Below are positions 1 through 9,131 of a DNA stretch of 64,000 nucleotides, piece by piece (the stretch's first letter is position 1; every line of letters starts with the position of its first letter). The stretch is from contig NZ_JBPSEG010000014.1 of assembly GCF_051488665.1 (NCBI RefSeq), positions 5,718 through 69,717 of the forward strand, in the 5' to 3' direction. The notes beneath the pieces are model-generated. The model saw only the letters and a program-made list of their open reading frames with translations, was not told where the DNA came from and searched no databases. The position numbers and the translations under genes were made by a program. This stretch comes from Melioribacter sp051488665. Its GTDB lineage: Bacteria; Bacteroidota; Ignavibacteria; Ignavibacteriales; Melioribacteraceae.

Positions 1-550
1 GTACGCCGTTTATCATTATAGCGATATTTCTCTGGTTGAAACCTCTCACGTTAATACGAGCGTCGCCTGCGCCGCCGCCGTTATCGGTGGCAAATACGGA
101 CGGAGTTGTATTTAATACGAGAGGTATATCGCGCGAGCCTAATATTCGTTCTATGTCTTTCTTGTCGATATCAGTAAACGCTACGGGCGTTTTTTGTTCT
201 TTAGCGCGGTCGGCTATAACTTCAACCGACAGGGAGAATTCATGTTCTCTCAGCGTGAAGTTGACTTCCATGTTATTTGTCAGGTTGATATCGTACTCAA
301 CTTTTTCGTAGCCGATGTAGCTGCAAACTATAGTGTATCTGCCTTTCGGAGCCGTAATTTTGTAAGTTCCGTCAGCTTCCGAAGCGGCGCCCAATGTTGT
401 GCCTTTCAAAAATACGTTGGCTCCGATTAGAGCTTCACCTGTTTGCGATTTTACTACACCGCTGACTGTGTAATTTTGCGCCATCAAAAATGTCGGCAAA
501 AACACTAACATCAGCAGTAACGCTGAAATACGGTAAAATGATTTACTCAT
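1..550 (-). CDS. TonB-dependent receptor, N-terminal part (runs off the window edge)
   Basis: The reading frame starts at ATG 550 and is open for 183 codons to the window edge. It begins with a signal peptide (MSKSFYRISALLLMLVFLPT, cleaved near LMAQ), then a CarboxypepD_reg-like beta-sandwich (SGVVKSQTGEALIGANVFL ... GRYTIVCSYIGYEK) at about residues 25-105. The start of a plug domain follows (PLVLNTTPSVF, then INVRGFNQRNIAIMINGV). Such receptors sit in the outer membrane and import large substrates using TonB energy. The substrate cannot be told from this part, and the barrel lies outside the window. A weak SD (cagagg) precedes the start. Confidence 0.9.
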   Translation of the reverse strand, partial: MSKSFYRISALLLMLVFLPTFLMAQNYTVSGVVKSQTGEALIGANVFLKGTTLGAASEADGTYKITAPKGRYTIVCSYIGYEKVEYDINLTNNMEVNFTLREHEFSLSVEVIADRAKEQKTPVAFTDIDKKDIERILGSRDIPLVLNTTPSVFATDNGGGAGDARINVRGFNQRNIAIMINGV

Positions 551-600
551 AGTTTAACCTCTGTTTTTTGGGAAATTATGTTTATTAAAAAAAAGGTAAG

Positions 601-629
601 ATTATTCGAACGGTTCAGTATCATATCAA
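601..629 (-). promoter_or_regulatory. Predicted sigma70-type promoter for the TonB receptor
   Basis: On the minus strand TTGATA (629-624) is followed after exactly 17 bases by AATAAT (606-601), five of six matches to TATAAT. This leaves a leader of about 45 bases before the start at 550. An inverted repeat (AATTTAAT, 4-base gap, ATTAAATT; 629-648) abuts the -35 box and could be an operator, although AT-rich sequence makes chance repeats common. Confidence 0.45.
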
Positions 630-880
630 ATTTAATTTGGATTAAATTAATTTCCATAAATTTTCGGGTTTCTCAAATTGTTCCGAACTCCCCTAAAGAA
701 GCGCCTGTCAATAACTGATCGATTCCGGCATCAAATATCAGGGGAATTAATTTCATTTTCAACTTGTTTTTTAATTCTTAACGATTTCTTAATACCCTAT
801 GGAATTTATATATCGCACTTCTGAAAATAGGAAAATACTTTTAAATGGCGAAAAAAATTTTCACATATTTTTTAAATATT

Positions 881-909
881 TTGAAATTTAAATTACCTGC
901 ATTTATCAA
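881..909 (+). promoter_or_regulatory. Possible promoter for the phosphodiesterase gene
   Basis: TTGAAA (881-886), a 17-base spacer and TATCAA (904-909) fit a sigma70-type promoter with moderate matches. It would start transcription about 45 bases before the ATG at 963. It is a pattern match only, in AT-rich DNA. Confidence 0.35.
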
Positions 910-962
910 AACCCTCAAATACTATTATTTTTTTATATTTCCTTCTTAATTTCGGGAGTTAT

Positions 963-2171
963 ATGAAACGATACATTATCTGTTTATTCTTATTTTTTAC
1001 GACTTTAGCCCGCGCGGGAGATAAACCCTATGTAATTTTAATCTCATTCGACGGATTTCGATGGGATTATCTGGACAGAGGTCTTACGCCGAACCTCAAT
1101 AAACTGGCGGACGAAGGAGTGAAAGCTATGTCGCTCAGACCGGCTTTCCCCTCCAAGACTTTTCCCAATCATATTTCTTTGATTACGGGAATGTATCCGG
1201 ATAATCACGGAATAATCGGCAACTACTTTAAAGATACAATCAAAAACAAGGAATATTCACTCGGCGATACAGCGGCTGTAAAAGAACCGTTTTGGTATCT
1301 CGGCGAAGCTTTCTGGGAAACAGCCGAAAGAAACGGCGTTATAACGGCAAGCTATTTCTGGCCCGGCTCGGAAATTTGTTTGGATTACCGGCGCCCGACT
1401 TATTACGAAAAATACGACCACGATCGAAATTACCGGGAAAAAGTAAAAGGAATTATTAATTGGCTCAATCTGCCGGCAAATAAACGCCCGCATTTTATTA
1501 CGCTCTATTTCCATGACACGGACACATACGGACACGACTACGGACCCGACTCCCCGGAAACAAACCGGGCGATTGCCCGTCTCGATTCCGTTACCGCGTA
1601 TCTTCTGAACGAGATTAACAAAACCGATTTGAAAGACAGTATAAACTATATTTTCGTTTCGGATCACGGTATGACGTCTATATCTCCTGATAGAACAATT
1701 AATATCGAAGCGATAATTGAAAAATACAAATGCAGTTTTCAATATGACGGTCCCGTAATGTTCGTTAATCCTCCGGAAGATAAAACGGAAGAAGTTTACG
1801 AGCTCCTGAAAAAATCCGAAAATCATTTCAAGGTTTACCGGAAAGAAGAAATGCCGGAGTATTTTCACTACAACACTCATCCTTTTATATACAGATTGAT
1901 TCTTGTTGCGGATTTAGGCTGGAGCCTTCGCTCTAATAAAGAACCTAAATGGCTGAGTTATGCAAAAGGAAATCACGGCTACGACAATAATCAAATTGAC
2001 ATGCACGGTATATTTTTAGCATACGGTCCTGCATTCAAATCCAGCTACAAGACGGGTACGCTCTGGAATATCGACCTTTACCCGCTTCTTTGCAAGATAT
2101 TCGGAATATCGCCCCGTTCGAACATAGACGGTAAACTCGAACGGATCGAATTCATACTGAAGGAGAATTAA
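963..2171 (+). CDS. Exported nucleotide pyrophosphatase/phosphodiesterase (ENPP-type, alkaline phosphatase superfamily)
   Basis: 402 residues with an N-terminal signal peptide (cut near LARA). The fold is marked by the metal-binding ISFDGFRWDY (Asp30), the nucleophile motif PSKTFPNH (Thr66) followed by LITGMYPDNHGI, then VSDHGMT and the C-terminal GNHGYDN...MHGIF metal ligands. This matches eukaryotic-like ENPP phosphodiesterases, which hydrolyse nucleotide or phospholipid phosphodiester bonds outside the cytoplasm. The true substrate is unknown. The start has an SD-like cgggag. The gene is followed one base later by the M16 peptidase pair, so the three are probably co-transcribed. Confidence 0.88.
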   Translation: MKRYIICLFLFFTTLARAGDKPYVILISFDGFRWDYLDRGLTPNLNKLADEGVKAMSLRPAFPSKTFPNHISLITGMYPDNHGIIGNYFKDTIKNKEYSLGDTAAVKEPFWYLGEAFWETAERNGVITASYFWPGSEICLDYRRPTYYEKYDHDRNYREKVKGIINWLNLPANKRPHFITLYFHDTDTYGHDYGPDSPETNRAIARLDSVTAYLLNEINKTDLKDSINYIFVSDHGMTSISPDRTINIEAIIEKYKCSFQYDGPVMFVNPPEDKTEEVYELLKKSENHFKVYRKEEMPEYFHYNTHPFIYRLILVADLGWSLRSNKEPKWLSYAKGNHGYDNNQIDMHGIFLAYGPAFKSSYKTGTLWNIDLYPLLCKIFGISPRSNIDGKLERIEFILKEN

Positions 2172-2172
2172 C

Positions 2173-3456
2173 ATGTCCGGAAACATTTTCAAAATAAATT
2201 ACAGCAAACATTATCTGGAAAACGGACTCGAAATAATATTGTTTCAGGATAAGTCCGTGCCGACGGTTTCGGTAAACATCTGGTACAAAGTAGGTTCGGC
2301 AAATGAAACGCCGGGCAAAACAGGTTTTGCGCATCTCTTCGAGCACATGATGTTTCAGGGTTCGAAACACGTGCCGAAAGAAGGGCATTTCAAATTCATC
2401 GAAGAAGCCGGAGGCAGTTTGAACGGCTCGACTTCGTTCGACAGAACAAATTATTACGAAACTGTGCCGGCAAATAATCTTGAATTGGCTCTATGGCTCG
2501 AATCCGACCGTATGGGTTTTCTCCTTCCGGCGCTCACACAGGAAAAGCTTGATAATCAAAAAGAAGTCGTAATGAACGAAAGACGGCAGAGATACGAAAA
2601 TCAGCCGTACGGATTAGCATGGGAAATTATTTTCTCGAATCTTTTTCCTTCAAATCATCCTTATTCCTGGCCTACAATCGGATGGATGAAAGACATTGAA
2701 AATTTCAGTTTGGAAGACGTAACAGACTTTTTCAATAAATACTACAAACCTTCAAACGCAACGCTGGTTGTGGGCGGTAATTTCGACAAAGAAGAAGCAC
2801 TCGAATTAATCGAGAAATATTTCGGCGACATCCCGGGCAGTGAAAAGCCGGAACTGCCTGCAGCCGATCCGGTTTCACTGAGCGAGTCTAAAAAAATTAT
2901 TTATCCCGACAATATCGAACTGCCGAGGATTTATTTAGCCTGGCATTCCGACAAATTATTCGGAAAAGACGACGCTTCGCTCGATATTCTTGCTGACGTC
3001 TTGTCGTCCGCCAAAAGTTCGCGCCTTCAAAAGTCGCTTGTATTCGAAAAACAGATTGCTCAGGATGTAAGCGCGTTTCAGTTTTCGGCGCGTCTTGCCG
3101 GAATATTTGTAATCGTTGCTACGGCTAAACCGGGCGTTTCCACCGCAGATTTAAAAGAAGAAATTTTCCGTCAATTAGACCGAATAAAAGCCGAAGGAAT
3201 TACGACAGACGAATTGGAAAGAGCAAAAAATTCGATTAAGTCGCACTATGTTTATTCATTACAGAAAATCGACACAATAGCCGACCAGCTCAATCTTTAT
3301 AATTTTCATCTGGGCGAACCCGATTCGTTTGAATACGATCTGGCTCGTTATTCCAAAGCGAGCTGTTCTCAGGTAAAGGAGACGGCAAATAAATACCTGA
3401 CCGATAAATATGTTGAACTGCACATCGTACCCAAAGAAGGAGGTTTGAATGTTTGA
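2173..3456 (+). CDS. M16 family zinc peptidase, catalytic partner
   Basis: 427 residues. The inverted zinc motif HxxEH is intact in GFAHLFEHMMFQG (about residues 54-66), with the downstream Glu ligand expected in VVMNERRQRYE. Two M16 half-domains follow. No signal peptide is evident, so it may be cytoplasmic or exported by other means. It overlaps the next gene, a non-catalytic M16 protein, by 8 bases. Together they resemble the two-subunit PqqL/mitochondrial-processing-peptidase-like arrangement, in which one chain has the zinc and the other the substrate-binding R/Y pair. SD GAAGGAG lies at a good distance from the start. Confidence 0.9.
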   Translation: MSGNIFKINYSKHYLENGLEIILFQDKSVPTVSVNIWYKVGSANETPGKTGFAHLFEHMMFQGSKHVPKEGHFKFIEEAGGSLNGSTSFDRTNYYETVPANNLELALWLESDRMGFLLPALTQEKLDNQKEVVMNERRQRYENQPYGLAWEIIFSNLFPSNHPYSWPTIGWMKDIENFSLEDVTDFFNKYYKPSNATLVVGGNFDKEEALELIEKYFGDIPGSEKPELPAADPVSLSESKKIIYPDNIELPRIYLAWHSDKLFGKDDASLDILADVLSSAKSSRLQKSLVFEKQIAQDVSAFQFSARLAGIFVIVATAKPGVSTADLKEEIFRQLDRIKAEGITTDELERAKNSIKSHYVYSLQKIDTIADQLNLYNFHLGEPDSFEYDLARYSKASCSQVKETANKYLTDKYVELHIVPKEGGLNV

Positions 3457-4807
3457 CAGATCTACGCCGCCAAAGCCCAAAACGAAAATCGATTTCAGCT
3501 TGCCCGAAATAGAAAAATTCGAGACGGAAAACAACGCGGTTTATTTTTCTCAAAAAGAAAAACTGCCGATAGTACAACTCAATATAATAATTGACGCCGG
3601 CAGCAGGCTTGACCCGCCTGACAAAAAAGGGGCGGCATTGCTGACTTCTCTGCTGATCGACGAGGGCGCCGGCAAATATAATTCATTCGAGCTAAACGAC
3701 GAATTCGAAAAGCTGGGCACGGTTCTAAGCATTAATGTAAATCACGATACTTTTGCATTCTCGATGCTTTCTTTGAGCGACAATTTCCAAAAATCGTTCG
3801 AACTCCTATCGGAAATATTAAACAATCCCCGTTTGCAAAACGACGACTTCGAAAGGGAGAAAAAGAAACTTACCGCTAAAATAATTCAGTTGAGAAAAGA
3901 ACCTTCCTACATTGCAAATACGGCATTCGACAGAATTGTTTTCGATGGAACATATTACGCTTTTCCGGAACTCGGTTACCTCGAAACTCTGGACAAAATT
4001 ACGATTGAAGACGTCAGGGATTATTACCGAAAATATATTCAAAACAATTCACTTAGTTTTGCGGTCGTGGGAAATGTTTCAAAAGATGAGATCGTCAGGC
4101 TTGTAAACAAGAATTTTAGCGGCAGACAAAAGATAACGATTGATCAAAATATCGAGCCGGTTGTTGCTCAAAAGACCAGGATTTACATAGCAGACAAAAA
4201 GGACGCTCCTCAAACCGAATTGAGAATAGGACACCGCGGCGTAAAGAGAAACGAAGAAACTTATTACCGGTTGAAATTAATGAACACAATTTTGGGCGGC
4301 GACTTTTCGAGCAGGATCAATTTGAATCTTAGAGAGAAGAAAGGATTTACTTACGGCGCCGGCTCGGTTTACGGATACCATAAAAACGCGGGATTTTTCG
4401 AAGTTCATACGGCTGTTAATGCCGTCAATACCGGCGAATCTATTTCCGAAATAATTAAAGAAATAAAAGGCGTAAGAGAAAGGATTGACGAAGACGAAAT
4501 CAATTTTGCCAAGTCTTATCATACAAAAAAGTTCCCTTCGCTGTTCGAGACATATACTCAGATAGCCAAAAATATAACGCCGTTAATTATTCATAATCTG
4601 GATACGGATTATTACAAAAATTACGTAGACAAAATCAAATCCGTACGGAATGAAGAAATAATCGACGCCGCGAAAAAATATTTGCACCCGGAAAGTCTCG
4701 TTATCGTTGCCGTAGGCGACAGGGACAAAATCCATGAACAAGTTAAAGGATTGAACGCAGAGATTATCTACATAGATGAAAACGGGGAAATCGTTGCGAG
4801 CCGCTAA
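3449..4807 (+). CDS. M16 family peptidase-like protein, non-catalytic partner
   Basis: 452 residues with an M16 fold. The place of the HxxEH motif holds GAALLTSLLIDEGAG, which lacks both His residues, so zinc catalysis is not expected. The C-terminal half keeps the family's NLREKKGFTYGAGSVYG segment with the Arg/Tyr pair that binds substrate carboxylates. It is translationally coupled to the catalytic partner (8-base overlap). The inference is a heterodimeric peptidase, as in the mitochondrial processing peptidase alpha/beta pair. Its stop codon overlaps the converging next gene by 4 bases. Confidence 0.88.
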   Translation: MFDRSTPPKPKTKIDFSLPEIEKFETENNAVYFSQKEKLPIVQLNIIIDAGSRLDPPDKKGAALLTSLLIDEGAGKYNSFELNDEFEKLGTVLSINVNHDTFAFSMLSLSDNFQKSFELLSEILNNPRLQNDDFEREKKKLTAKIIQLRKEPSYIANTAFDRIVFDGTYYAFPELGYLETLDKITIEDVRDYYRKYIQNNSLSFAVVGNVSKDEIVRLVNKNFSGRQKITIDQNIEPVVAQKTRIYIADKKDAPQTELRIGHRGVKRNEETYYRLKLMNTILGGDFSSRINLNLREKKGFTYGAGSVYGYHKNAGFFEVHTAVNAVNTGESISEIIKEIKGVRERIDEDEINFAKSYHTKKFPSLFETYTQIAKNITPLIIHNLDTDYYKNYVDKIKSVRNEEIIDAAKKYLHPESLVIVAVGDRDKIHEQVKGLNAEIIYIDENGEIVASR

Positions 4808-5793
4808 ATTACCGGCGTTATTTTGTATCCTTTTTTACGGTAATTGTCGAATTCCGTTTTAATAATCTTGAAATTCTCCGGAGTAATTAAAAAGATTTTT
4901 GTTTTGTTTCCTGTTTTATCTTCGCAATAATATTTGAACCTGGAAAGCAGTTCGTTTTTATCCTCGTCGTCGAGCAATATAAAATCGGAAATCCTTTTAA
5001 GCTCCGCTCCCCTTTTCTTAAACCTTTCCTCGACGTAATTATAGACCGGTGAATTATACAGCTCCGATTTTTCGTCAATCAAATAAAAAAGAGCGTTTGG
5101 GAAATCAGATACAATTTTGTTTATTGCGTTGTCGATTACCTTTTTGTGAGAGAGGGTCTTGATTTTATAATCCGAAGATATGTCGTCGTTTAAAATTACG
5201 ACATAATCTTTATCGTATTTATTAATCGAATCCGCGGCGCTTTTCGAATCTTCGGAAGGAATAAATCCGAGTGCAAAACGATACGGCATATTAAGTATTT
5301 CGGTAAAATCAGAATTGTCCGGCTCCGTGTCATAAAAAATAAACGCAAGATTATTATGCTCGCGCTTTAATTTGGCGTCGGGGATAATGTCTGCAAGCAA
5401 TTTTAATTTTTCATTCGAATAGACTCGCAGTTCCGTTTCACCGAAAATCTTCTTTTCTTCCGAAACGAAACTAGTTATGTCGTTTTCAATCGCATATTCG
5501 AGATCCTTCAAAATAAGAGGAATGGGCAGATCTGCGGGCAGGCGCACGATAATTTTATAATGAACGGAATCTTCTCCGTCGACTCTTATCTTCTTTTTGC
5601 TCACCCAGTTCTTTTCTATACCGTGACTATCCAGAATTTCGGAAAATACCGAATCGATTTCCCAAACCGAGAATTCGCCGATTACGCCGTCTTCCCCGTT
5701 TTCCTGTTTATTCGAAAGAAGATCAACGGACAGATTGATTATGAGCAAAGAGACTGCAATGCCAATCAGATAATAGGTAAATTTATAATTCAT
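4804..5793 (-). CDS. Degenerate divergent polysaccharide deacetylase (YibQ/DUF610-like), probable
   Basis: 329 residues. An N-terminal membrane anchor (YLIGIAVSLLIINLSVDLL) is followed by about 120 residues of unrecognised sequence. The C-terminal half follows the outline of YibQ-type divergent polysaccharide deacetylases: NNLAFIFYDTEPDN, a FALGFIPSEDSKSA strand-turn, VVILND, RISDFILLDDED, then IFLITPENF near the end. The acidic pair, the NNHMGS-like segment and the GH motif of active members are not recognisable, so enzymatic activity is doubtful. The assignment rests on fold-level pattern matching by eye. It is the last gene of the minus-strand run starting at truA, 17 bases after the crotonase. 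Confidence 0.5.
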   Translation of the reverse strand: MNYKFTYYLIGIAVSLLIINLSVDLLSNKQENGEDGVIGEFSVWEIDSVFSEILDSHGIEKNWVSKKKIRVDGEDSVHYKIIVRLPADLPIPLILKDLEYAIENDITSFVSEEKKIFGETELRVYSNEKLKLLADIIPDAKLKREHNNLAFIFYDTEPDNSDFTEILNMPYRFALGFIPSEDSKSAADSINKYDKDYVVILNDDISSDYKIKTLSHKKVIDNAINKIVSDFPNALFYLIDEKSELYNSPVYNYVEERFKKRGAELKRISDFILLDDEDKNELLSRFKYYCEDKTGNKTKIFLITPENFKIIKTEFDNYRKKGYKITPVI

Positions 5794-5810
5794 GGAAATA
5801 TCGGCGTGTA

Positions 5811-6584
5811 TTATTTGTTCATAAATTGAGCTTTCCTTTTTTCGAGAAAAGCCGAAGTTCCTTCCTTAAAATCTTCGGTTTCCGTGCAAAGAGCGAAGAG
5901 CCGGCTTTCGTTTTCCATTTCCTCCCTGCGTTCTTTGACTCTGAGGGATTCAAGCGCATATTTAATTATCACGCCGCTTTTCGAAGCGATTTTTTCGCCC
6001 GTCTTTATTGCGGTGTCAAGCAATTCCCCGTGCGGCGTGACTTTATTTACAAGTCCTATTCTGTATGCTTCGTCAGCGTCGATCATGTCTCCGGTTAAAA
6101 TCATTTCGAGCGCTTTGGATTTGCCTGCAATTTCCCGTAAGCGCACCGTGCCTCCGTATCCGGGTATTATACCGAGATTGATTTCCGGTTGACCGAAGCG
6201 GGCGTTTTCCGAAGCGATTCTAATATGACAAGCCATTGCCAGCTCGCATCCGCCGCCGAGCGCATATCCGTTTACAGCGGCAATTACGGGTTTGTCGAAA
6301 TTTTCTATGCGGCTAAATATTTCCTGCCCGTTTCGTGAAAACTTTTCCGCTTCTTGTCTGCTCAATTTATTAATTTCAGTTATGTCAGCTCCGGCGACAA
6401 ATGCTTTGTCGCCCGCGCCTGTTAATATCACAACCATGATTGAAGAATCTTCTTCAATCATCTTAAAAATTTTATTAAGCTCATCGAGCGTCCTTAAATT
6501 CAAAGCGTTAAGTTTATCGGGTCTGTTAAGTTTTACGATCCCGATATTTCCTTCTTTGCCGAGTATAACATTTTCAAATTCCAT
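5811..6584 (-). CDS. Enoyl-CoA hydratase/isomerase (crotonase family)
   Basis: 257 residues, full length for the family. The oxyanion-hole segments are present: AGADITEI and NGYALGGGCELAMACHIR. Both catalytic glutamates of classical hydratases are kept (the Glu of GCELAM and the Glu of GQPEINLGIIPG). It should hydrate trans-2-enoyl-CoA in fatty acid or amino acid breakdown. Which pathway is not shown, because no other beta-oxidation genes are adjacent. A strong SD (aggaggt) lies just upstream of ATG 6584. Confidence 0.92.
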   Translation of the reverse strand: MEFENVILGKEGNIGIVKLNRPDKLNALNLRTLDELNKIFKMIEEDSSIMVVILTGAGDKAFVAGADITEINKLSRQEAEKFSRNGQEIFSRIENFDKPVIAAVNGYALGGGCELAMACHIRIASENARFGQPEINLGIIPGYGGTVRLREIAGKSKALEMILTGDMIDADEAYRIGLVNKVTPHGELLDTAIKTGEKIASKSGVIIKYALESLRVKERREEMENESRLFALCTETEDFKEGTSAFLEKRKAQFMNK

Positions 6585-6593
6585 CTTAACCTC

Positions 6594-7187
6594 CTAAATT
6601 TTAACAAAAATCGGGATAGTCGCCTTAAATACTATCGAGATATATTGATTGTCGGGCAAATAATTATAATACGCCATAACATCGAGAATAAACATCGAAA
6701 ATCCTCCGCCGATCTGAAAGCCGAATTTAGATTTCCCTTCGGTAAAGTTTTGTTTGTTTTTTCCTTCTTTGAAGATATGAGAATTTTCAAAGTACGAATA
6801 TTGAATACCCGCGTCTACAAGCGGCATAAGCAGCGCGACGTTCTCCACAAGCGGCGGGAAATAATATCTCGCCCCTGCCGCCAGAAAAATCATATTACTC
6901 GAATACGAAGCATAATCCGTTTTCTTGTAGAGAGTCTGTCTGCCCGGATAATGCTGATAACCCAGCGTTGAATAAAAAAAGAACGGCATCAAAAGATTAT
7001 CGGTATAGAGCAACGAAGTTTCCGCTCCGACTCCGATATTATTTTTATCGGAAAAATCGCCAACCGGGAATTTCGGACCTACCCCCAGCGACATAAACAA
7101 TCCTTTGGCTTCTCCGAATTTTATCGGCTGCGCTGCAACTGCAATTGAAAGGCAAATCATTATTAAAACAAAATATTTCTTCATCAT
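6594..7187 (-). CDS. Exported outer-membrane beta-barrel-like protein of unknown function
   Basis: 197 residues with a clear signal peptide (MMKKYFVLIMICLSIAVAAQ). The mature part shows alternating hydrophobic/polar strands (FMSLGVGPKFPVGDF, GVGAETSLLY, IFLAAGARYYF, FGFQIGGGFSMFI) and ends in an IFVKI-type terminal strand, as in small outer-membrane barrels. No specific family was recognised. It overlaps the upstream DUF2231 gene by 4 bases and is 9 bases from the crotonase, so it is part of the truA operon. Confidence 0.7.
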   Translation of the reverse strand: MMKKYFVLIMICLSIAVAAQPIKFGEAKGLFMSLGVGPKFPVGDFSDKNNIGVGAETSLLYTDNLLMPFFFYSTLGYQHYPGRQTLYKKTDYASYSSNMIFLAAGARYYFPPLVENVALLMPLVDAGIQYSYFENSHIFKEGKNKQNFTEGKSKFGFQIGGGFSMFILDVMAYYNYLPDNQYISIVFKATIPIFVKI

Positions 7188-7633
7188 CCACCGAAAATTT
7201 TGGTTCCGACTCCGAATTCATAAACCAACAGACCGCCGTAATAAGCGGTTATTAATATTAATACAAAACCAATAATAGCAAAAAATAGAATAATTAATTT
7301 ATGGTAGAACAAATTAATGTTTTTCCTGACTGTATAAAATCTGTAAAAAAAGAGAGAAGCGCAAAGCCACAGGAATAAAGAAGAAAAAAGTTCGTGATTG
7401 TTAATTGCTTTTTGCAGTCCGGGATTTTGAATAACAGCCTCGTTTACTTTTTGAGCTTCCAAATTGCCCGTCAATACAGCCGCTATTGAAAAAAATATTG
7501 CAAGGAACAGGAACGCAAGAGCGGGTTTAGTCATATTTTCTTTGCCGGCAATGATGCCGGCGGCGTCTGTTACAAAATAGATAATATAAAACACTATCGG
7601 GAAATGAATAATAATCGGATGAATCGTTTCCAT
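7184..7633 (-). CDS. DUF2231-like integral membrane protein
   Basis: 149 residues with four predicted membrane helices. The start METIHPIIIHFPIVFYI and the end YYGGLLVYEFGVGTKIFGG are typical of DUF2231 proteins, which are often found near respiratory or cytochrome genes. The conserved His residues near helix 1 and in the NHE segment could bind haem, but this is not established here. It overlaps the barrel-like gene by 4 bases. Confidence 0.78.
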   Translation of the reverse strand: METIHPIIIHFPIVFYIIYFVTDAAGIIAGKENMTKPALAFLFLAIFFSIAAVLTGNLEAQKVNEAVIQNPGLQKAINNHELFSSLFLWLCASLFFYRFYTVRKNINLFYHKLIILFFAIIGFVLILITAYYGGLLVYEFGVGTKIFGG

Positions 7634-7647
7634 AAACTTCCTTTCGT

Positions 7648-8397
7648 TTACCCGCAGAGAACGCTTCCGCCGTTGACGTTTAATATTTCGCCGGTAATAT
7701 GTCCCGCCAGATCCGAAGCAAGGAATAAAACCGGGGCTGCTATATCTTCGGCGGCGGCAATTTTGCCCAAAGGTATAGAGTTAATTATTTCCTGTTTATA
7801 TTTTTCGTCGGCAAAAACTTCGTCGTTCATTTCAGTATCGACCCAGCCGGGAGCCACGGAATTTACCGTAATGTTGAACTTTGCCAGTTCAACCGCCAGC
7901 GATTTGGTAAAAGAGATCATACCGCCTTTGGTTGCGGCGTAGTGCGAATGAAAAGCTTCGCCGCGTTGTCCGGCGGTCGATGAAATTAATATTATCCTGC
8001 CATATCGATTTTTTTTCATATACGGCAATACGGCTTTGGAAAATAGAAACGCCGAAGTAAGATTAATCCTTATTATCTCGTTCCATTTTTCGAGCGTCAA
8101 AGTTTCAATAGGTCCGTCGTTCCAGATGCCTGCGTTATGAACAAGAATGTCGACGCCGCCGAAATCCTCAGCCGCCCGTTCAACCATTCGAAATATTTCC
8201 TCTTCCGATTCCATATCCGTTCGGTATGCTTTTGCATTCCCTTTTAAAAATGACTCCAATTGTTTGGCGCGTTCGGCTGAATTTTTATACGTAAAAGCGA
8301 CTCTGCCGTTTGCCTGCGTAAAATATCTGACGCAAGCTTCGCCAATGCCGCGGGAACCTCCCGTTATGACTGCGACTCTGTTTTTCAAATCGATCAT
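7648..8397 (-). CDS. Short-chain dehydrogenase/reductase, FabG-like
   Basis: 249 residues. The Rossmann motif TGGSRGIG (about residues 12-19), the NAG motif (VHNAG) and the catalytic Ser-Tyr-Lys triad (ISSTAG ... HYAATKGG) are intact. The C-terminus GHITGEILNVNGGSVL is typical of 3-oxoacyl-ACP reductase-like SDRs. It probably reduces a keto group with NAD(P)H. No fatty-acid synthesis genes are adjacent, so it need not be the housekeeping FabG. It abuts truA, sharing one base. Confidence 0.88.
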   Translation of the reverse strand: MIDLKNRVAVITGGSRGIGEACVRYFTQANGRVAFTYKNSAERAKQLESFLKGNAKAYRTDMESEEEIFRMVERAAEDFGGVDILVHNAGIWNDGPIETLTLEKWNEIIRINLTSAFLFSKAVLPYMKKNRYGRIILISSTAGQRGEAFHSHYAATKGGMISFTKSLAVELAKFNITVNSVAPGWVDTEMNDEVFADEKYKQEIINSIPLGKIAAAEDIAAPVLFLASDLAGHITGEILNVNGGSVLCG

Positions 8398-9131
8398 CAG
8401 TACCTCACTTTATATAAAAACAAACCTTTTGCGGGCAACGCCTCCCCGGCGGATTTTCTGTCCTTTTCATCCAAAATTTTTTGAAGCGACTCGGCGTTTT
8501 TATCATTAAGCGCCGTTTTCAAAATCGTCCCTGCAAGCGCGCGAACCATACCGTGTAAAAATCTGTCTGCTGATATTGTAAATATCGTAAAGTCCGATCT
8601 TCTGAACCAATTGATTTCCGTTACTTCACAAATTTTGTTTTTAACGGTCGATTTGGCTCTGCAAAACGAAGTAAAATCTTTTTTGCCGAGGAACGTCGCG
8701 CTTAATTCATTAAGAAGTTTTATATCGATATTTCTTATCGGAGGATATAAATAAGAGTATCTTAAATAAAAAGGAGATTTTGTGTGGCTGAACAAATAAA
8801 TATACTTCCTTTCTTTTGCGTCATATCTGGCATGAAAATTTTCGGTTACCCGTTCAATTTTTTTAATTGCTATATCGTTTGGTAAAAGCGAATTTAAGGA
8901 ATAGACAAATTTATTCGTATCGAATTCATCTGGATATCTGAAGTTTGCCGTCTGACCGAGCGCGTGAACTCCGGCGTCGGTTCTGCCGGAACCGATCAGA
9001 TTGACTTTTTCTTTTAGAATAACTTCTATTGCTTCTATAATTTTCTGCTGTACGGTAATTTTATTTTTTTGAATCTGCCAGCCGAAGTAGTCTGTTCCGT
9101 CGTACTGGATGGTAAGTTTATAATTATACAT
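8397..9131 (-). CDS. truA: tRNA pseudouridine(38-40) synthase TruA
   Basis: 244 residues, the usual TruA length. It starts YNYKLTIQYDGTDYFGWQ, carries the catalytic Asp in GSGRTDAGVHALGQ, and has the later HARYDAKERKYIYLF and FLHGMVRALAGTIL segments. The enzyme isomerises uridines 38-40 in the anticodon arm of tRNAs. It is the first gene of a minus-strand operon that continues to 4804. Confidence 0.96.
   Translation of the reverse strand: MYNYKLTIQYDGTDYFGWQIQKNKITVQQKIIEAIEVILKEKVNLIGSGRTDAGVHALGQTANFRYPDEFDTNKFVYSLNSLLPNDIAIKKIERVTENFHARYDAKERKYIYLFSHTKSPFYLRYSYLYPPIRNIDIKLLNELSATFLGKKDFTSFCRAKSTVKNKICEVTEINWFRRSDFTIFTISADRFLHGMVRALAGTILKTALNDKNAESLQKILDEKDRKSAGEALPAKGLFLYKVRY

Larger units (their letters stand above)
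551..962. other. Divergent intergenic region, no gene seen
   Basis: This 412-base AT-rich stretch separates the divergent TonB receptor and phosphodiesterase genes. No convincing ORF or RNA gene was seen. It holds one promoter-like pair on each strand (601-629 minus, 881-909 plus) and the inverted repeat at 629-648. The middle, about 660-870, shows no clear structure. Confidence 0.6.
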
